Positions 29,345 to 32,666 of a stretch of 32,666 nt of DNA are shown piece by piece. Under the pieces are notes generated by a model. That model searched no databases. It was not told the DNA's origin and worked only from the letters and a program-made list of their open reading frames with translations. How positions within the stretch are numbered: position 1 is the stretch's first letter; the number at the start of each line of letters is the position of its first letter. The DNA is from an uncultured Myxococcales bacterium (GTDB taxonomy: Bacteria; Myxococcota_A; UBA9042), in NCBI GenBank assembly GCA_903850505.1, contig CAINLT010000454.1, positions 1 to 32,666 on the forward strand. The letters run 5' to 3'. The translations under genes were made by a program, and so were the position numbers.

Positions 29345-30337
29345 CTAGCCGAAAGCATCTTCCTCGCGATCGTTGGCACCGGCGTCAAAGCTCGTGAAGT
29401 CAAAGAGCTTGCGGTCCAGCAGAAAACGCGGCTTCACGTCCGTCACGGCGGTCAGCGCCGACGGCAGCGCGCCCGGGTACACCCGGTCCAGATCCTTCAT
29501 CAGGTTCTGCATCTGCGTGCGCTTCAGGTCCGGCTGGCGCGAGCACAGGCTGCACGGAATGACCGGATACTGCTGCATTTCCGACCACTTGATCAGGAAA
29601 TTCTCAGGGATGTACGCCATCGGCCGAATCACGATGTTCTTGCCGTCATCCGCGCGCAGGAGCGGCGGCATCGCCTTCAACTGGCCGCAGAAGAACAGGT
29701 TCAGCAGCAGCGTCGCGATGATGTCGTCCCGGTGATGGCCCAACGCGATCTTGTTGCAGCCGAGGCGCTGCGCCGTGTCATACAGGATGCCGCGCCGCAG
29801 CCGCGAACACAGCGAACACGTCGTTTTTCCCGGCTCCAGCTTGTCCAGGACGATCTGGTAGGTGTGCTGGTGGACAATCTCGTACGGCGCGCCGGTCGAC
29901 TTGATGTACGCCTCCAGCTTGTCCGTCGGGAACTCCGGGTGCCCCTGATCGAGGTGCACCGCGACGATCTCAAACTTGTTGGGCGAGTGCTTCTGCGCCC
30001 GCTGCATCAGGTGCAACAGCGCGTAGGAATCCTTGCCGCCGGACATGCAGACCATGACCTTGTCGCCGGCTTCCAGCATGCCAAAATCTTTGGACGCCTT
30101 GCTGAACAGGTGCGAGAGCTTGCGCTCCATGTTCGCCGGATCACTCGGCACCAGCGGGCGCGCGGGCACGCGGATGTGCACGTCAGTGTCGGGCAGGAAC
30201 GTGTCTTCTTCCAGCTCGCGCACGGCGCGCGGCGCGGTCACCTGCGGCTTGCGCGGGGGCGTCGGCGGGCTGGCCAGCGTCTGGTTTTCGGGCTGAGTGG
30301 CAACGGGCGTGAGCAGGTCGGGCGTGCGAGCGGTCAT
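29345..30337 (-). CDS. ttcA: tRNA 2-thiocytidine biosynthesis protein TtcA
   Basis: MVCMSGGKDSYALLHLM (PP-loop), TTCSLCSRLRRGILYDTAQRLGCNKIALGHHRDDIIATLLLN, DDGKNIVIRPMAYIPE, PVIPCSLCSRQPDLKR, LLDRKLFDF. Confidence 0.92.
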   Translation of the reverse strand: MTARTPDLLTPVATQPENQTLASPPTPPRKPQVTAPRAVRELEEDTFLPDTDVHIRVPARPLVPSDPANMERKLSHLFSKASKDFGMLEAGDKVMVCMSGGKDSYALLHLMQRAQKHSPNKFEIVAVHLDQGHPEFPTDKLEAYIKSTGAPYEIVHQHTYQIVLDKLEPGKTTCSLCSRLRRGILYDTAQRLGCNKIALGHHRDDIIATLLLNLFFCGQLKAMPPLLRADDGKNIVIRPMAYIPENFLIKWSEMQQYPVIPCSLCSRQPDLKRTQMQNLMKDLDRVYPGALPSALTAVTDVKPRFLLDRKLFDFTSFDAGANDREEDAFG

Positions 30338-30344
30338 ATACGAT

Positions 30345-30716
30345 TTAGGCCTTTTTCTTCTTGTCGGCTTTGTCCGCTGCGCCATCTTCGGCCGTTGCGG
30401 TTTCCGGTGCAGCTTCAGCCGGTTCAGCCGCGTGAGCCGCTTCATGCGCCGCATGGGCGGCCTTGGCAGGCGTGACAGGCGCCGCCGGGGCGCTGACAGC
30501 CAACGCTTCCAGGACGGCATGTGCACGCGTCAGCGAAGTCTCGGCGGCAGCGCGAAGCTTGCCAGCGGACGCGCCATCGTATTGGTCCGCTTTGGCGACG
30601 CCAGCGGCAGCGAGCAACTCGCCAGCGACCGACCGGGCGCTCTGATAGTCAAAGCGGCGTTCAAGCGCGCCGAGCAACTGTTCGTGCGAAAGTCCAGCGG
30701 TGTGTGGTGCGGCCAT
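30345..30716 (-). CDS. Small Ala-rich protein with charged C-terminal tail, unknown function
   Basis: Start MAAPHTAGLSHEQLLGALERRFDYQSARSVAGELLAAAG; low-complexity tail ending DKADKKKKA; 7-nt gap to ttcA. Confidence 0.6.
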   Translation of the reverse strand: MAAPHTAGLSHEQLLGALERRFDYQSARSVAGELLAAAGVAKADQYDGASAGKLRAAAETSLTRAHAVLEALAVSAPAAPVTPAKAAHAAHEAAHAAEPAEAAPETATAEDGAADKADKKKKA

Positions 30717-30941
30717 GGCTGACTCCGGGATGTCGACGTCGACGGCTTCGCAGCGTAGCGCCAAACGACGTGCGGTTACAAGCAGCAACGCCGCGTCGCG
30801 ACTTGCGGAGCGTCACAAAATCGTGCCTTTGCATTTGCCGGACGATCCGTTACCTTACAAGATGGTGGGGTTTCGTTTGCACATTGGCATGCTGCCCGTG
30901 AGCGCCCGCTGAACGTTCGCTGATAGAACCGCGAGGTTACC

Positions 30942-32666
30942 ATGCGTCACCAATCCATTCTGCGCCGATTCCGCGCCCAGAAAGCATGGCTGGCACTCCT
31001 CGTCACCATCAGCATCCTCGGTCAGGCGTGCAGCGACACGGTCCAGGGCGGCATCATCGTGCCGGCTGACGCGCACGGCGACGTCAAGTACAAGTTCGAC
31101 AGCAATTCCCCGGACAGCGCCCAGGACGCGTACACGGACGACAATCCGGACGCCATCGCGGGCGGTGACGTCGGCTGCAAGCGCGTCATCATTCCGCAGA
31201 TCGACACGACCAAGCCGATCAGCTTGGCGCCGAACAATCAGCCGTACCCGATCTACGCGGTCGTCGTCGACTACGCGGCTGGCGGACCGGCGTCAGAGAT
31301 TCCGGTTTCGTGGGAGATCGTCGAGAACGACGGCGTCAACGGCCCCGGTCCCGGCACGCTGGGCAACCAAATCTCCGCCACCGACACCAAGAACGGCGCG
31401 ACGTACAACACGTTCAACCCGAACAAGGGCCCGGGCACGCACTACAAGATCAAGGTTTCCGCCGAATGCGCGGAAGACGTGTTCGTCGACATCATCGTCT
31501 CGGCGCTGCCCACCGGCAACATCGAAGTGAAGTTGATGTATGACAACCAAATCCCGCTGGGGAACGTGGTCGTCAACATCGTGCCCGCGCCGTTTGCCTG
31601 CGCGTCGTTCAAGGCGATCCTGCCGCCGTCGACCGTGCTCAGCAAGAAGACGACCTACATCGGCGACCTGCCGACCGAGTTCAAGGGCCTGCCGGCTGAG
31701 AAGAAATACGGTGTGTTCGTGATCGGCAAAGACCTCGTCGGCCATCTGGCGGCGGCGGGCTGCGCGGATGCGGTGCTGGTCAATGACCAGAACACGACGT
31801 CGGTGACCGTGACGATGACCGTGCTGCCGCTGCAGGCCGCCGGCGCGTACGACATGGTCAACCACTTTGACTTCACGGGCGCGATTCCCGGTCAGCTGGG
31901 CCAGATCCTCGATACCGCCGTGCAGATCTTCTATGATCCCGGCGCGTTCATCATCGAGCAGGTCAAGAACCTGGTGAAGCAGTTCCTCGGCGCCGGCTTC
32001 ATCGTCGACGCGGTGTTCAGCCTGTTTGAGAAGCAACTGTCCAAGCTCATTACGGATTGGCTGCTGAACAGCTCGCCGCCGTGGCTGCAGGACTTCTTCC
32101 AGATGGGCCAGGACGTTCTGCAAATCGTCAAGAAGTTGGAGATGTTAGGCGTGCTGCACGTCTTCAAGGTCAACGGCGACTTCTTCTTCAACGGCGAGAT
32201 CGACTTTACAGGTATCAACCTCTGGTGGCACCTCGGCTGCGACAAGAACGACCCGAACTTCGCGACGTGCGGCAGCAAGATCTCGTTCGACCTCACGCAG
32301 GTGTCCACGGACCCGAACTTCCCGTTTGACCTCATCAGCGGCAAGCTCTCGGGCTCCATCAGCCAGCAGACCCACATGTCGATCGATTCGTCTACGATTA
32401 CGCTGAACTACGGCAAGCTGATCCTGTACATCCTGACCAACGTGGTGCTCAAGAAGCTCACGGGCCAGACTTCGTTCGTCGGCGCGATGCAGAAGCTCAT
32501 CGACTGTCAGGGCCTCGGCAACAGCCTGGGCGGCATCATCCCGGGCGTTGACGCTGGCACGGTCACCGGCTTCTGCAACTCGACGATTTCGCTCATCGTT
32601 CTGCCGCTGGAGAGCATGTTGGGCGGCCTTTCGCTCGACTCCGGGTTGTCGCTCAAGGGCGATTGC
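30942..32666 (+). CDS. Secreted lipoprotein, 3' truncated by the window (absent from the ORF track)
   Basis: ATG at 30942 with GAGG upstream: MRHQSILRRFRAQKAWLALLVTISILGQACSDTVQGG (lipobox). Read codon by codon, the frame is open for 575 codons to the last base of the window. Confidence 0.85.
   Translation, partial: MRHQSILRRFRAQKAWLALLVTISILGQACSDTVQGGIIVPADAHGDVKYKFDSNSPDSAQDAYTDDNPDAIAGGDVGCKRVIIPQIDTTKPISLAPNNQPYPIYAVVVDYAAGGPASEIPVSWEIVENDGVNGPGPGTLGNQISATDTKNGATYNTFNPNKGPGTHYKIKVSAECAEDVFVDIIVSALPTGNIEVKLMYDNQIPLGNVVVNIVPAPFACASFKAILPPSTVLSKKTTYIGDLPTEFKGLPAEKKYGVFVIGKDLVGHLAAAGCADAVLVNDQNTTSVTVTMTVLPLQAAGAYDMVNHFDFTGAIPGQLGQILDTAVQIFYDPGAFIIEQVKNLVKQFLGAGFIVDAVFSLFEKQLSKLITDWLLNSSPPWLQDFFQMGQDVLQIVKKLEMLGVLHVFKVNGDFFFNGEIDFTGINLWWHLGCDKNDPNFATCGSKISFDLTQVSTDPNFPFDLISGKLSGSISQQTHMSIDSSTITLNYGKLILYILTNVVLKKLTGQTSFVGAMQKLIDCQGLGNSLGGIIPGVDAGTVTGFCNSTISLIVLPLESMLGGLSLDSGLSLKGDC

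Overview
The window is high-GC, densely coded bacterial DNA. It is probably from Myxococcota or a relative; that is an inference from a MYXO-CTERM-like C-terminus, Cys-rich CTDC-type repeat proteins and a MopE-type motif. I support 19 protein-coding genes and found no RNA genes, CRISPR arrays or transposons. Two giant Cys-rich repeat proteins resembling Dictyostelium extracellular-matrix CTDC repeats sit at 1-2579 (5' truncated) and 19943-24718. The first has a MYXO-CTERM-like C-terminal anchor and the second an N-terminal lipobox. Between and beside them are: a cNMP-binding/patatin protein; a MopE/deacetylase-like lipoprotein; a TetR regulator divergent from a small membrane protein and a GMC oxidoreductase, with two strong palindromic operators between; two tandem paralogous outer-membrane beta-barrel candidates; an SxtJ-like/carbamoyltransferase pair; an acyltransferase-3/SGNH protein; a GT8 glycosyltransferase; a PHB-depolymerase-like esterase lipoprotein; an AMP-binding acyl-CoA ligase; and a run of Hsp33, a PilB/GspE-type ATPase, TtcA and an Ala-rich protein. 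A secreted lipoprotein absent from the ORF track (no stop codon in the window) runs off the right end from 30942. The most interesting signals are the oppositely anchored CTDC-repeat pair with a homogenised 165-nt tandem repeat, the twin TetR operators, the coupled sxtJ-carbamoyltransferase pair, and the tandem beta-barrels. All family calls come from reading motifs by eye; no database search was run.
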